A DNA stretch of 46,028 nt. It comes from Heliobacteriaceae bacterium. GTDB taxonomy: Bacteria; Bacillota; Desulfitobacteriia; Heliobacteriales; Heliobacteriaceae. The position numbers were made by a program, and so were the translations under genes. The stretch is taken from contig JAQWAU010000004.1 of NCBI GenBank assembly GCA_028707535.1, positions 1-46,028 on the forward strand, in the 5' to 3' direction. Positions 35,393 through 42,001 of this stretch are shown piece after piece; the first letter of the stretch is position 1, and each line of letters begins with the position of its first letter. The notes under the pieces are model-generated. The model did not search any database and had not been told where the DNA came from. It was given only the letters and a program-made list of their open reading frames with translations.

Positions 35393-36187
35393 ATGATTTC
35401 CCCGAAAAAAGAGAGTATCCTCAATCTGGCCAGAAATCCGGAAGAAAAAATATTTCTGGCCCGTTGTTTCGACCAGGTGTGCACAGTAAAAGGACGGGAC
35501 CTGGTGTTGCTCACCGATTTTCTTGACCCTGGGCAGGTGGGCTTGTTAAAAAGTGTGTGCCGGGGTTACCGTGGTCTGTCGGTGCTGGCCTGGGGGGGAT
35601 ATCAGGAGGCAGAGCGCTGCCGGGCACTAATTTCCACCGGTGACGATTCTGGCCAACAGCCGGATTTTCAGATTGAAACCTTACAGGTATTGCCGATAGG
35701 CAAAGAAGCTGCACCTGGTCACCGCGATTACTTGGGTTCCTTATTGGGATTAGGGATCAAGCGGGAGGTAATTGGTGACATTGTTCCGCTGGAAGTGGGG
35801 ATGGCGGTATTTGTATCCCGGGAGATGGCTGCTTTCCTGGGCCAGAATCTTAACCGGGTGGGGAAGTACCCGGTTAGTGTCAGCCTGGTTGCCCAAGTAG
35901 GATTAGCCCTCAAAACCCGGCAGCTCGAAAAGCGGGTGGTTACGGTTGCCGCTTTACGGCTGGATGCGCTGATTAGCAAGGCTTTTAACCTGTCCAGATC
36001 AGCTTCAGCTGCCTTGATCCGGCAGGGAAAAGTAAAGCAAAACTGGCGACAGCAAACAGATCCGGCCACAGATGTTGCCACCGGGGACATGATCGCCTGC
36101 CGGGGTTACGGCAAGTTTCGGCTCAGTGAAGATGCCGGTCCCACGAAAAAAGGCCGGTTAAGATTGATCTTGGAATTTCCGATCTGA
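35393..36187 (+). CDS. ylmH: YlmH-family RNA-binding S4-domain protein
   Basis: A 264-residue protein. The N-terminal part (about residues 1-75, EEKIFLARCFDQV) and middle YlmH domain (DYLGSLLGLGIKREVIGDIV) lead to a C-terminal S4 RNA-binding domain (LRLDALISKAFNLSRSASAA, then IRQGKVKQNW). In B. subtilis ylmH lies in the ylm cluster near ftsZ and divIVA; recent work links YlmH to rescue of stalled ribosomes. Here it is alone after polC. ATG 35393 follows GAGGTG. A small inverted repeat of AAAACC/GGTTTT lies just upstream. Confidence 0.9.
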   Translation: MISPKKESILNLARNPEEKIFLARCFDQVCTVKGRDLVLLTDFLDPGQVGLLKSVCRGYRGLSVLAWGGYQEAERCRALISTGDDSGQQPDFQIETLQVLPIGKEAAPGHRDYLGSLLGLGIKREVIGDIVPLEVGMAVFVSREMAAFLGQNLNRVGKYPVSVSLVAQVGLALKTRQLEKRVVTVAALRLDALISKAFNLSRSASAALIRQGKVKQNWRQQTDPATDVATGDMIACRGYGKFRLSEDAGPTKKGRLRLILEFPI

Positions 36188-36220
36188 TTGGGGGCTTCTG
36201 ACTAAAGTGACTGCCAACAA

Positions 36221-36249
36221 TAGACACAAAAACCATAAACCGTTAATAT
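36221..36249 (+). promoter_or_regulatory. Probable promoter of ymaF
   Basis: TAGACA 36221-36226 and TAATAT 36244-36249 with a 17-base spacer, 36 bases before the ymaF ATG. Fair matches to the sigma-A consensus. Confidence 0.45.
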
Positions 36250-36284
36250 TCATATGGTAAAGGCATTTACAAGGAGTGAGGAGC

Positions 36285-36614
36285 ATGCCGCAACCGTATG
36301 ATTGCTCTTGCCCGTTATATCCTCATGTGCATAAGTATTGCAGCCAAACAAGCAGGGAATGCAACCACTGTCATCAGATGGAGGGAATTACGTCACCATC
36401 CCTGGATGAACCGGGACATGTTCATTGTATCAGCGGTAATACAAGTTGCCGGGACGGCCATTCGCATGATTATCAGGCAAGAACCGGTCCGGCGGTTCCC
36501 TTGCCGAACGGCAGGCATATTCATCAAGTAATGGGGAAAACCACGTGTGATTGCGGACACACCCATGATTTCCAAAGGGAAACGGGTAAAGATGTTCCGG
36601 CGCCCTGCCGGTAG
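36285..36614 (+). CDS. ymaF: YmaF-family Cys/His-rich protein
   Basis: A 109-residue protein dense in His and Cys, with tandem units of the form HxHxxxGxTxCxxGHxHD: one from HVHCISGNTSCRDGHSHDY and one from HIHQVMGKTTCDCGHTHDF, each followed by RxTGxxVP. The N-terminus has CSCPLYPHVHKYC and CNHCHQ. This repeat is diagnostic for the YmaF family, whose function is not known; metal binding is an obvious inference. AAGGAG at 36271-36276 favours ATG 36285. It has its own promoter and terminator and is therefore a single-gene unit. Confidence 0.85.
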   Translation: MPQPYDCSCPLYPHVHKYCSQTSRECNHCHQMEGITSPSLDEPGHVHCISGNTSCRDGHSHDYQARTGPAVPLPNGRHIHQVMGKTTCDCGHTHDFQRETGKDVPAPCR

Positions 36615-36668
36615 TCCGCATAAGCCAACGGCCTTGAGCTGCATGTTTGCGTTTCTTTCCGGTGAATA

Positions 36669-36709
36669 TAAAAGGCGTCCAGCCAACATTGTTTGACTGG
36701 GCGTTTTTC
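36669..36709. terminator. Bidirectional terminator between convergent ymaF and the NlpC/P60 gene
   Basis: AAAGGCGTCCAG 36671-36682 pairs (with G-T pairs) with CTGGGCGTTTTT 36697-36708. A T run follows on the + strand; on the - strand CCTTTTATATT follows. Confidence 0.72.
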
Positions 36710-36718
36710 TTAAATCTG

Positions 36719-37324
36719 TTAAAACATACGCTTGACTACAGTAATGTGTTTATACCAATAGGAGCCAGGGGCCACGCTAAGGTAACCTACTTTACCAAGA
36801 CCGCCACCCTCCTGGATAACACGGTTATTACCGATGTAAATGGCAACATGGCCACCCTTATTAAAAACAACGAGGTCTCCAGGACGCATTTGGTCTTTTG
36901 GCACCACCCATCCAACGTTACGATACTGTTTTTGCGAAGAAGTGGTCATCTTATAACCCAAGGCATGGTGGTAAACATATGAAGTGAAATTGGAGCAATC
37001 GAAACCGAACTGTCCCCGGTCTTCATTGTGTCCCCACCGATAGGGGGTTCCCAGTTTACTTTCGGCTACTTTTAATATGGCCGCAAACTTTGTTTGGTAA
37101 TCTGCGGTTACGGGGGCCACAGGGTTAATTTTGGGATCCAAAGTGACACCCGGGGGCAATTTGGTGGACGTTGTAGCCTGCTCAGCGACCTTGACCAGGT
37201 TTTGCGAAAAATACTGCGTATCTTGAGCGGACCGGGATTGAGCAAAAACCGGACTGGCTAGGGCCAAGAGCATACTGCCTACCAAGACTAATGGGATCAG
37301 TTTTCTTTTGAACACTGAGAACAT
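36719..37324 (-). CDS. Secreted NlpC/P60 cell-wall peptidase
   Basis: A 201-residue protein with a signal peptide (KRKLIPLVLVGSMLLALASPVFA, split here as a basic start plus hydrophobic core ending PVFA) and a C-terminal NlpC/P60 domain: GTPYRWGHNE, catalytic Cys in FDCSNF, and His in GGHVAIYIGNN. It would cut stem peptides of peptidoglycan outside the membrane. There is no SH3 or LysM wall-binding domain. GGGAGG is only one base from ATG 37324; GTG 37315 has a better gap and gives MFKRKLIP, so the true start may be nine bases later. It is preceded by a c-di-AMP riboswitch, as are many wall hydrolases. Confidence 0.92.
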   Translation of the reverse strand: MFSVFKRKLIPLVLVGSMLLALASPVFAQSRSAQDTQYFSQNLVKVAEQATTSTKLPPGVTLDPKINPVAPVTADYQTKFAAILKVAESKLGTPYRWGHNEDRGQFGFDCSNFTSYVYHHALGYKMTTSSQKQYRNVGWVVPKDQMRPGDLVVFNKGGHVAIYIGNNRVIQEGGGLGKVGYLSVAPGSYWYKHITVVKRMF

Positions 37325-37337
37325 GCCTCCCTTTTCT

Positions 37338-37439
37338 AGCCTACGGGGTTAGCTGACGGATTAGGGCAAAAGGGTTGCCCTACCACAAAAATGGTTTCAC
37401 CCCTAAATTGGTTTCCCCGCGCTCTGATCGGCTTCGGCT
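37338..37439 (-). ncRNA. Cyclic di-AMP riboswitch (ydaO-yuaA class)
   Basis: On the - strand the element has the class signatures in order: GCGGGGAAACC, GGGGTGAAACC, a GGGCAACCCTTTTGCCC hairpin, then AATCCGTCAGCTAACC and CGTAGGC. AGCC 37436-37439 and GGCT 37338-37341 can close P1. It lies directly before the NlpC/P60 gene; this class commonly controls wall hydrolases and osmolyte transporters, usually turning them off when c-di-AMP binds. I see no terminator between P1 and the gene; the ribosome site starts about six bases after P1. Confidence 0.88.
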
Positions 37440-37453
37440 TTAATACAATAATA

Positions 37454-37482
37454 AGAATAGGGCCTTAAAAAATAATGTTCAA
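37454..37482 (-). promoter_or_regulatory. Probable promoter of the riboswitch-NlpC/P60 unit
   Basis: On the - strand TTGAAC (37477-37482) and TATTCT (37454-37459) are 17 bases apart, with transcription expected to begin shortly before the riboswitch. Confidence 0.55.
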
Positions 37483-37531
37483 TGCAAAATCAATGGAGAT
37501 GATGCAAAATAAAGTAAGGATAGGATGCAAA
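37482..37531. repeat. Three direct repeats ATGCAAA(A)T at 20-22 base spacing
   Basis: ATGCAAAAT at 37482-37490 and 37502-37510, and ATGCAAAT at 37524-37531. They begin at the -35 of the NlpC/P60 promoter and extend upstream of it. Spacing of about two helical turns suggests same-face binding of one protein. Confidence 0.5.
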
Positions 37532-37539
37532 TATGAGTT

Positions 37540-37567
37540 AAAAAAAAGAACCACCGATGCCGGTGGT
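37540..37567 (-). terminator. Intrinsic terminator, - strand
   Basis: Read on the - strand: perfect 7-bp stem ACCACCG/CGGTGGT, loop GCAT, then TC and eight T. The nearest upstream gene on this strand is leuA, 450 bases away, with a + strand gene in between. It would shield the NlpC/P60 promoter from leuA read-through. Confidence 0.78.
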
Positions 37568-37640
37568 GTAAAGATGGCGTCCTTGATGAAGCGATCCTAC
37601 CCTGTTTATCCGTGCTTTGAGGATAAAGGAGGTGACGGCA

Positions 37641-38003
37641 TTGGTGGCAAGATTTATTCGCATTAATGGCTTTACCAGAAGTGACAGACACACGATTATT
37701 GGTCAACTTAATCAAGCCATATCCAAAAGCGGCGGCTGGATCCTTGATTTCAAAATGTTTTCAAATAAATCTATTAACATATTGTTGGAAATTCCGGTTA
37801 GAAATGTTCGTCGTCTGCACCAATGCCTTTTAGAAATAAATATCCATTTGACTCCCCAAAGTGAAGAATTATTACGGGATACGGATCTTCAACAGAAAAA
37901 ACTGGGCAATGAGTCTGTTTTTGATCTGGTCGGAACCTTACAAGTGACTTTTGTGCATAATGAACCTGATCTGGTGATTGAAGTACCACCCTTTGATTTA
38001 TGA
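37641..38003 (+). CDS. Hypothetical 120-residue protein, convergent with leuA
   Basis: I do not recognise this protein. It is soluble and looks alpha/beta: a basic N-terminus (RFIRINGFTRSDRHTII), GGWILDFKMFSNKSINI, LLEIPVRNVRRLHQCLL and ending VIEVPPFDL. The pattern loosely recalls ACT-type domains. The ribosome site AGGAGGTGA (37627-37635) is near-perfect; TTG 37641 has an 8-base gap, GTG 37644 is next. A 7-bp hairpin (TTTATCC/GGATAAA, 37605-37627) abuts that site and could mask it. The stop is 13 bases from the leuA stop with no terminator between. Confidence 0.7.
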   Translation: MVARFIRINGFTRSDRHTIIGQLNQAISKSGGWILDFKMFSNKSINILLEIPVRNVRRLHQCLLEINIHLTPQSEELLRDTDLQQKKLGNESVFDLVGTLQVTFVHNEPDLVIEVPPFDL

Positions 38004-38016
38004 TTTTAAGGGGAAA

Positions 38017-39516
38017 TCAGCCGAAATTAATCTTGGCTAAGGCATTCAGGTAAGCCTTGGTACTAGCTTCAATCACATCCGTGCTGATTCCGTTACCTAC
38101 AATTAGGCTCCCACCTGCATAACGCACTTTAACCGTAGCGTGCCCTAAGGTTTCACTGCCCCGGCTGGTTGACTTCAAGCTGTAGTCCTCCAGCTTGACG
38201 GTTTTGCCGACAATGCGGTCAATTGCCTTAAAAACTGCATCGACCGGGCCGGTCCCGCAGGCCGCGTCGGTTAATGTTTCTTCACCTACGCCTAAGGTGA
38301 CCGTTGCGGTGGCGGAGGAAATACCGTTGGTGCTAACCGCTATATTCTTCAGGACTATCCGGTTTTGCCGCCCGTTAAGCCCCATCAGAGCGTGCAGATC
38401 CTCGTCAAATATTTCTCCTTTTTGGTCGGCCAGTTGCAGAAACCGGGCATACAAACCATCCAGTTGGTCTTGGGTCAGTTGATAACCTAATTCGCCCAAT
38501 CTATGCCTTAAGGCATGTCTCCCGGACCGGGCACTCAAGACAATCAGGTTTCTGGGGATACCGACAACTTCGGGATTAATTATCTCGTAAGTTGTTTTTT
38601 CTTTCAGGACCCCATCCTGGTGGATCCCGGAAGCATGCATAAAGGCATTGGCGCCGACGATGGCCTTGTGGCTGGGAACAGGTACCCCGGTAATCCGGGA
38701 TACAAGCCTGCTGGTTGCGGCGATTTCCTTGGTGTTGATTGCCGTGTTTACGCCGTAAAGGGTTTTTTGCGCGTAGATTGCCATGATTACTTCCTCCAAA
38801 GAGGTGTTTCCGGCTCTTTCGCCGATCCCGTTGATCGTACCTTCTACCTGGCTTGCCCCGGCCATAACCCCGGCCAGCGAATTAGCGGTGGCCATCCCTA
38901 AGTCATTATGGCAATGAGTACTGACGATTACCGTTTCGATATTCTTGACCTTGGCCATCAAAAAGGAAATTAATTCACCATATCCCCAGGGAGTGGCATA
39001 GCCAACTGTATCGGGAATATTAACAACGGTGGCGCCGGCCGCGATGACCTTTTCCAAGATCTTTACCAAAAAGGCGGGGTCACTGCGGAAAGCATCTTCC
39101 GCATAAAATTCGACATCATTTACGTACTTCTTGGCATGGATTACGGCGGCTACCGCTGTTTCAACCACCTCGTCAGGGGAAAACCGCAGTTTCTTTTCCA
39201 TATGAACCGGCGATACCGCTATTCCCGTATGAATCCTGGGTTGTTCTGCTTCCCGGAGGGCTTCGGCGCAGACATCGATGTCCTTTTTTACTGCCCGGGT
39301 AAGGCCGCAAATCACCATTCCCTTTATTTCCCTGGCCAGTGTCCGTACTGCCTCCAGATCACCTGGTGATGAAGCCGGAAAACCTGCTTCGATGATGTCA
39401 ATTCCCAGTTTTTCGAGCTGTCTGGCTACTTCCAGCTTTTCATTGACGTTTAAGGTAATCCCCAGGGACTGTTCGCCGTCTCTGAGGGTAGTATCGAAGA
39501 TATAGAGTTTGCGCAT
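38017..39516 (-). CDS. leuA: 2-isopropylmalate synthase
   Basis: A 499-residue LeuA. The catalytic barrel has FDTTLRDGEQSLGI, STHCHNDLGMATANSLAG, INGIGERAGNTSLEEV and HASGIHQDGVLK. The C-terminal regulatory domain (about residues 370-499; VSTNGISSATATVTLG, YAGGSLIVGNG) is where leucine feedback acts. It condenses acetyl-CoA with 2-oxoisovalerate, the first step specific to leucine. AAGGAGGTAA serves the ATG. It stands alone, without leuBCD, behind a Leu T-box. Homocitrate or citramalate synthase is a less likely alternative, given the T-box. Confidence 0.93.
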   Translation of the reverse strand: MRKLYIFDTTLRDGEQSLGITLNVNEKLEVARQLEKLGIDIIEAGFPASSPGDLEAVRTLAREIKGMVICGLTRAVKKDIDVCAEALREAEQPRIHTGIAVSPVHMEKKLRFSPDEVVETAVAAVIHAKKYVNDVEFYAEDAFRSDPAFLVKILEKVIAAGATVVNIPDTVGYATPWGYGELISFLMAKVKNIETVIVSTHCHNDLGMATANSLAGVMAGASQVEGTINGIGERAGNTSLEEVIMAIYAQKTLYGVNTAINTKEIAATSRLVSRITGVPVPSHKAIVGANAFMHASGIHQDGVLKEKTTYEIINPEVVGIPRNLIVLSARSGRHALRHRLGELGYQLTQDQLDGLYARFLQLADQKGEIFDEDLHALMGLNGRQNRIVLKNIAVSTNGISSATATVTLGVGEETLTDAACGTGPVDAVFKAIDRIVGKTVKLEDYSLKSTSRGSETLGHATVKVRYAGGSLIVGNGISTDVIEASTKAYLNALAKINFG

Positions 39517-39611
39517 TTTTGATTTACCTCCTTAAATAGTTCTAAATGACACGATTGGCTTCCCGATAAGTCACTAAGGTCGATTTCCATTCGATACCAC
39601 CCCTTTCAAAT

Positions 39612-39648
39612 AAAAAAACCCTCCGTCCCCCATTTGAGACGAAGGGTT
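39612..39648 (-). terminator. Regulated terminator of the leuA T-box
   Basis: Read on the - strand: an 11-bp stem with one G-T pair (39638-39648 with 39617-39627), a ten-base loop, then a run of seven T including the last stem bases. The competing antiterminator uses the T-box sequence just upstream. Confidence 0.9.
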
Positions 39649-39897
39649 TACCTTCGCGGTACCACTCAACTTAACGGCAGAAAAGCCGTTCCCTTACCCA
39701 GGATACGGGACATAAGCATCCGATATCCCCTTCCTTTTAACGGTGGAAGACTCCGTCCGGGCCTACTCTCCAATGATTTCGGTCGGCAACTCCAGGGGGA
39801 GTTCACTGTTCCGCTTTGACTGCCTTCACACCAACCGGCAGTTCTCTGAATCCGGCGATTAAAGTTACTGGTCCCTGTCATCGTCATTTTAAGATAT
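39612..39897 (-). ncRNA. T-box leader of leuA, CUC (leucine) specifier
   Basis: On the - strand the conserved AGTGGTACCGCGAAGG T-box sequence is at 39651-39666. Stem I has GGTTGGTG, and the specifier-loop region reads GTGAACTC with CTC at 39799-39801, a leucine codon. The terminator follows (39612-39648). Uncharged tRNA-Leu should pair with the specifier and T-box to allow read-through into leuA. The specifier is assigned from the GTGAA-codon context, without a full fold. Confidence 0.9.
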
Positions 39898-39904
39898 TGA
39901 ATAA

Positions 39905-39934
39905 ATTCTACCTGAGTAAAGGTTTGGTTGTCAA
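39905..39934 (-). promoter_or_regulatory. Promoter of leuA
   Basis: A perfect TTGACA -35 (39929-39934 on the - strand) and TAGAAT -10 (39905-39910) with an 18-base spacer. Transcription should start near 39898, at the 5' edge of the T-box leader. It lies just after the UPF0316 gene stop. Confidence 0.85.
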
Positions 39935-39955
39935 CAGGTGAAAATTGCGAAAGGG

Positions 39956-40570
39956 TCAGAAAATTTGGGGGATTACATTATCACTGCGTAACGGCTTTCT
40001 TACCGATGCTCCTTGCGAACGGGCTGTCCGGCAGAAGGTTTTCGCTGTGCTGTTAACTGCCGGAATTTTTTTAGCGCCGACTTTGCCGCTGACTTTAGCT
40101 ACAGGTTTTACCACCATGTTTACCTGGCCGTGGTTTGCCAGTACGTGTTTCAATGCTGGGAAATCCTTGCGGGATACGATGATGTTCATAACCAGACGGC
40201 TTTTACCTTCGATGCCGTAGCCGATCTCGGTTGTAACCGAGTAACCATATGACCTAAGCTCATCGGCAATTATTTTCCCGTCTTCAGGGTGCTTGTATAC
40301 GGTGACCTCCAATAGGCCTAAGGCGAGTTTCCCTTCAATTAAATTACCGAGAAACACCCCCGCTATTCTCCCCAGGGCAAAGATGATAATGTACGAAAAA
40401 CTGCCAGACGTGGCCATCAGTCTGAAGGCGTAAGCGACAATAACCGCATCAAGAAATGTGGTTATGTAGACTGGCACGATAATTCTGTTGCTAAGAAAAA
40501 TAGTTTTTAAGGTACCCAGACTGGTGCTGACGCAGTTAAGGCAAAAAAGTAGCGCCAATTGTTGAACCAA
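39956..40570 (-). CDS. UPF0316 membrane protein (DUF5698 plus DUF2179)
   Basis: A 204-residue protein with three membrane spans in the first 80 residues, followed by a cytoplasmic DUF2179-type domain (about residues 85-165; LEVTVYKHPEDGKIIADEL, YGYSVTTEIG, LVMNIIVSRKD) and a basic, Ser/Ala-rich tail not typical of the family. The family role is unknown; DUF2179 is thought to bind a small ligand. TTG 40570 is 6 bases after GGAGGGG. It has its own promoter and a hairpin-bearing leader. Confidence 0.85.
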   Translation of the reverse strand: MVQQLALLFCLNCVSTSLGTLKTIFLSNRIIVPVYITTFLDAVIVAYAFRLMATSGSFSYIIIFALGRIAGVFLGNLIEGKLALGLLEVTVYKHPEDGKIIADELRSYGYSVTTEIGYGIEGKSRLVMNIIVSRKDFPALKHVLANHGQVNMVVKPVAKVSGKVGAKKIPAVNSTAKTFCRTARSQGASVRKPLRSDNVIPQIF

Positions 40571-40597
40571 AAAATCCCCTCCTTCCGGTAAAAATAG

Positions 40598-40629
40598 AAA
40601 CGCCCCTGTCGCTAAAACAGATGGCGTTT
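40598..40629. terminator. Hairpin in the UPF0316 leader, terminator-like on both strands
   Basis: AAACGCC 40598-40604 pairs with GGCGTTT 40623-40629, with inner CTGT/ACAG. On the + strand eight T follow directly, a textbook terminator. On the - strand, the UPF0316 transcript, GGCGTTTCTATTTTTA follows, which could act as an attenuator. Confidence 0.6.
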
Positions 40630-40666
40630 TTTTTAATGATTAAACCTCTCTGAGAACGTATTTTAC

Positions 40667-40695
40667 AGTATACCATATAAAATTACCGGAGGCAA
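40667..40695 (-). promoter_or_regulatory. Probable promoter of the UPF0316 gene
   Basis: On the - strand TTGCCT (40690-40695), 17-base spacer, TATACT (40667-40672). It lies between the tautomerase stop and the leader hairpin. Confidence 0.65.
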
Positions 40696-40727
40696 GGGAT
40701 TTTATTGAACAGTATGGTGGATCCAGG

Positions 40728-40922
40728 TTATTCTACTTTTAGTTTGTCGATCAAAAGTCCCGTTCCCACTCCCACGTTTTCCGGGTTGTTTTCCCGAATT
40801 AAAGTCACAAAAGCTTCTTGGGGGATGTTGGTGATCCGGCTGGCTACAGTGGCGAAATTCCGGACCAACTCTTCCTTCTGTTCCCGGGTCATTTTGGGAC
40901 CCTCGAACATGATTACCGGCAT
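40728..40922 (-). CDS. 4-oxalocrotonate tautomerase-family protein
   Basis: A 64-residue protein of the small tautomerase family. It has the catalytic Pro right after the initiator Met (MPVIMFEGPKMTREQKEELV) and ends GVGTGLLIDKL. The usual Arg residues near positions 11 and 39 are not both evident (K10, R43 present), so the true substrate is unclear. AAGGAGGGAG serves the ATG. It starts 30 bases after the DUF169 stop and is probably co-transcribed with it. Confidence 0.85.
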   Translation of the reverse strand: MPVIMFEGPKMTREQKEELVRNFATVASRITNIPQEAFVTLIRENNPENVGVGTGLLIDKLKVE

Positions 40923-40952
40923 GGTTTACTCCCTCCTTCCCGGCTACTGATT

Positions 40953-41729
40953 TTAAATCCTTTTCCGGACTTTTTGCCAAACTTCCTTATCGAGAAAGCT
41001 GCCGGAAACGTTGCTTTCCATTTCCAGGAACATTTTATAAGGAACGCTAAAAGAGAGGATATCTTGATTTATCAGCTTTCTTACCGAAATATCGAACAGC
41101 CCAATCACGGCCTTTGGAACCGGCATCTCCGCCTCCTGATAAGGAATGATCCCGATTGTATGGCATCCGGCCCCGAAAGGAGCGATTACATTAACGTTGG
41201 TGGCGCGGGCGTAATTGGCCAAAACTACCAAAGCCGATAATTGATCAGGGTTGACCAGGAACACCACGACCTTGGGGACCTCAGACTCGCTTACTTCCGC
41301 TAATGGCTTAAAGATTACGTATTCGTGGGGTATGTCGATAATTGGTAAAGTCTTCGCAAATTGGGTGGCCAATTCGGGGGTTTTTACATATCCTTCGCCA
41401 TGTTCGAGTGCCGGCATATTGCGGACGATGTTTTTGCCGATTTCCGTAGCACAGAATTGTTTATTACCAGTAGAAAGAAAATATTCAATTCCCCCGGGAA
41501 AATTGACATATTGGTTACCAAACCCCAAGCCGGTGCCACCACCTCGACACCCGAAGGTTTTCCGGTCAAACACCACGGTTTTGCCGGTAGCGGCCGCTTT
41601 TAACATTGAGACGACACAGCCCCACCGGCCTTCGGTAAACTGGAGGGCTTGCGCCGGCTTTTCATCCGCCCAAAGAATGGCTACCGGCGCAGTGTTTAGG
41701 GAGATAGCTTCGGCAATTCGGCTTTTCAT
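40953..41729 (-). CDS. DUF169-family protein
   Basis: A 258-residue protein of the DUF169 (COG2043) family. Conserved parts are APVAILWADEKP, WGCVVSMLKAAATGKTVVFD, FGCRGGGTGLGFG and FGAGCHTIGIIPYQEA. It is soluble. Conserved Cys residues (in WGC, FGC and GAGC) could bind a metal or cofactor, but the function is not known. It is divergent from the TetR gene, with its own strong promoter, and pairs with a tautomerase downstream. Confidence 0.88.
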   Translation of the reverse strand: MKSRIAEAISLNTAPVAILWADEKPAQALQFTEGRWGCVVSMLKAAATGKTVVFDRKTFGCRGGGTGLGFGNQYVNFPGGIEYFLSTGNKQFCATEIGKNIVRNMPALEHGEGYVKTPELATQFAKTLPIIDIPHEYVIFKPLAEVSESEVPKVVVFLVNPDQLSALVVLANYARATNVNVIAPFGAGCHTIGIIPYQEAEMPVPKAVIGLFDISVRKLINQDILSFSVPYKMFLEMESNVSGSFLDKEVWQKVRKRI

Positions 41730-41808
41730 CGTTAATCCCGCCTTTCCGTTGGACGTTCCTTGACAAGCGTTAATTCCTGATTTCAGCGGCCTTACCCCTT
41801 CATAGATT

Positions 41809-41838
41809 ATGATACCAATATTTTCCGGCCATTGTCAA
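41809..41838 (-). promoter_or_regulatory. Promoter of the DUF169-tautomerase unit
   Basis: On the - strand a perfect TTGACA (41833-41838), 18-base spacer and TATCAT (41809-41814), about 80 bases before the DUF169 start. Confidence 0.75.
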
Positions 41839-41939
41839 TCAAACAGATGGAAAGATCTGGCAGTAATTACGAGATGATCCCAATGTGTTAAAAAAACCTT
41901 ATTAGTTTCCATGAAACCACAATAACCCCGAAATTATCC

Positions 41940-41980
41940 TTGACGCCGGCATCAACGTATAGTAAGTTAACGTTGACTAA
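41940..41980 (+). promoter_or_regulatory. Promoter and palindromic operator of the tetR-che cluster
   Basis: TTGACG 41940-41945 and a weak TAAGTT 41963-41968 are 17 bases apart. The -10 lies in an 18-base palindrome centred on AACGTT (41963-41980), with seven of nine symmetric pairs matching. The size and symmetry fit a TetR-family operator and suggest autorepression of the following gene. Confidence 0.6.
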
Positions 41981-42001
41981 CCAAAGGGAGCATGGGGCAT
42001 T

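Noticed and set aside
36298-36531. 77-residue + frame inside ymaF
   Set aside because: Another frame of the ymaF repeats; the His/Cys pattern is only in the ymaF frame.
37475-37666. 63-residue + frame before the unknown gene
   Set aside because: It runs through the repeats, the - strand terminator and the hairpin; no ribosome site or protein-like pattern.
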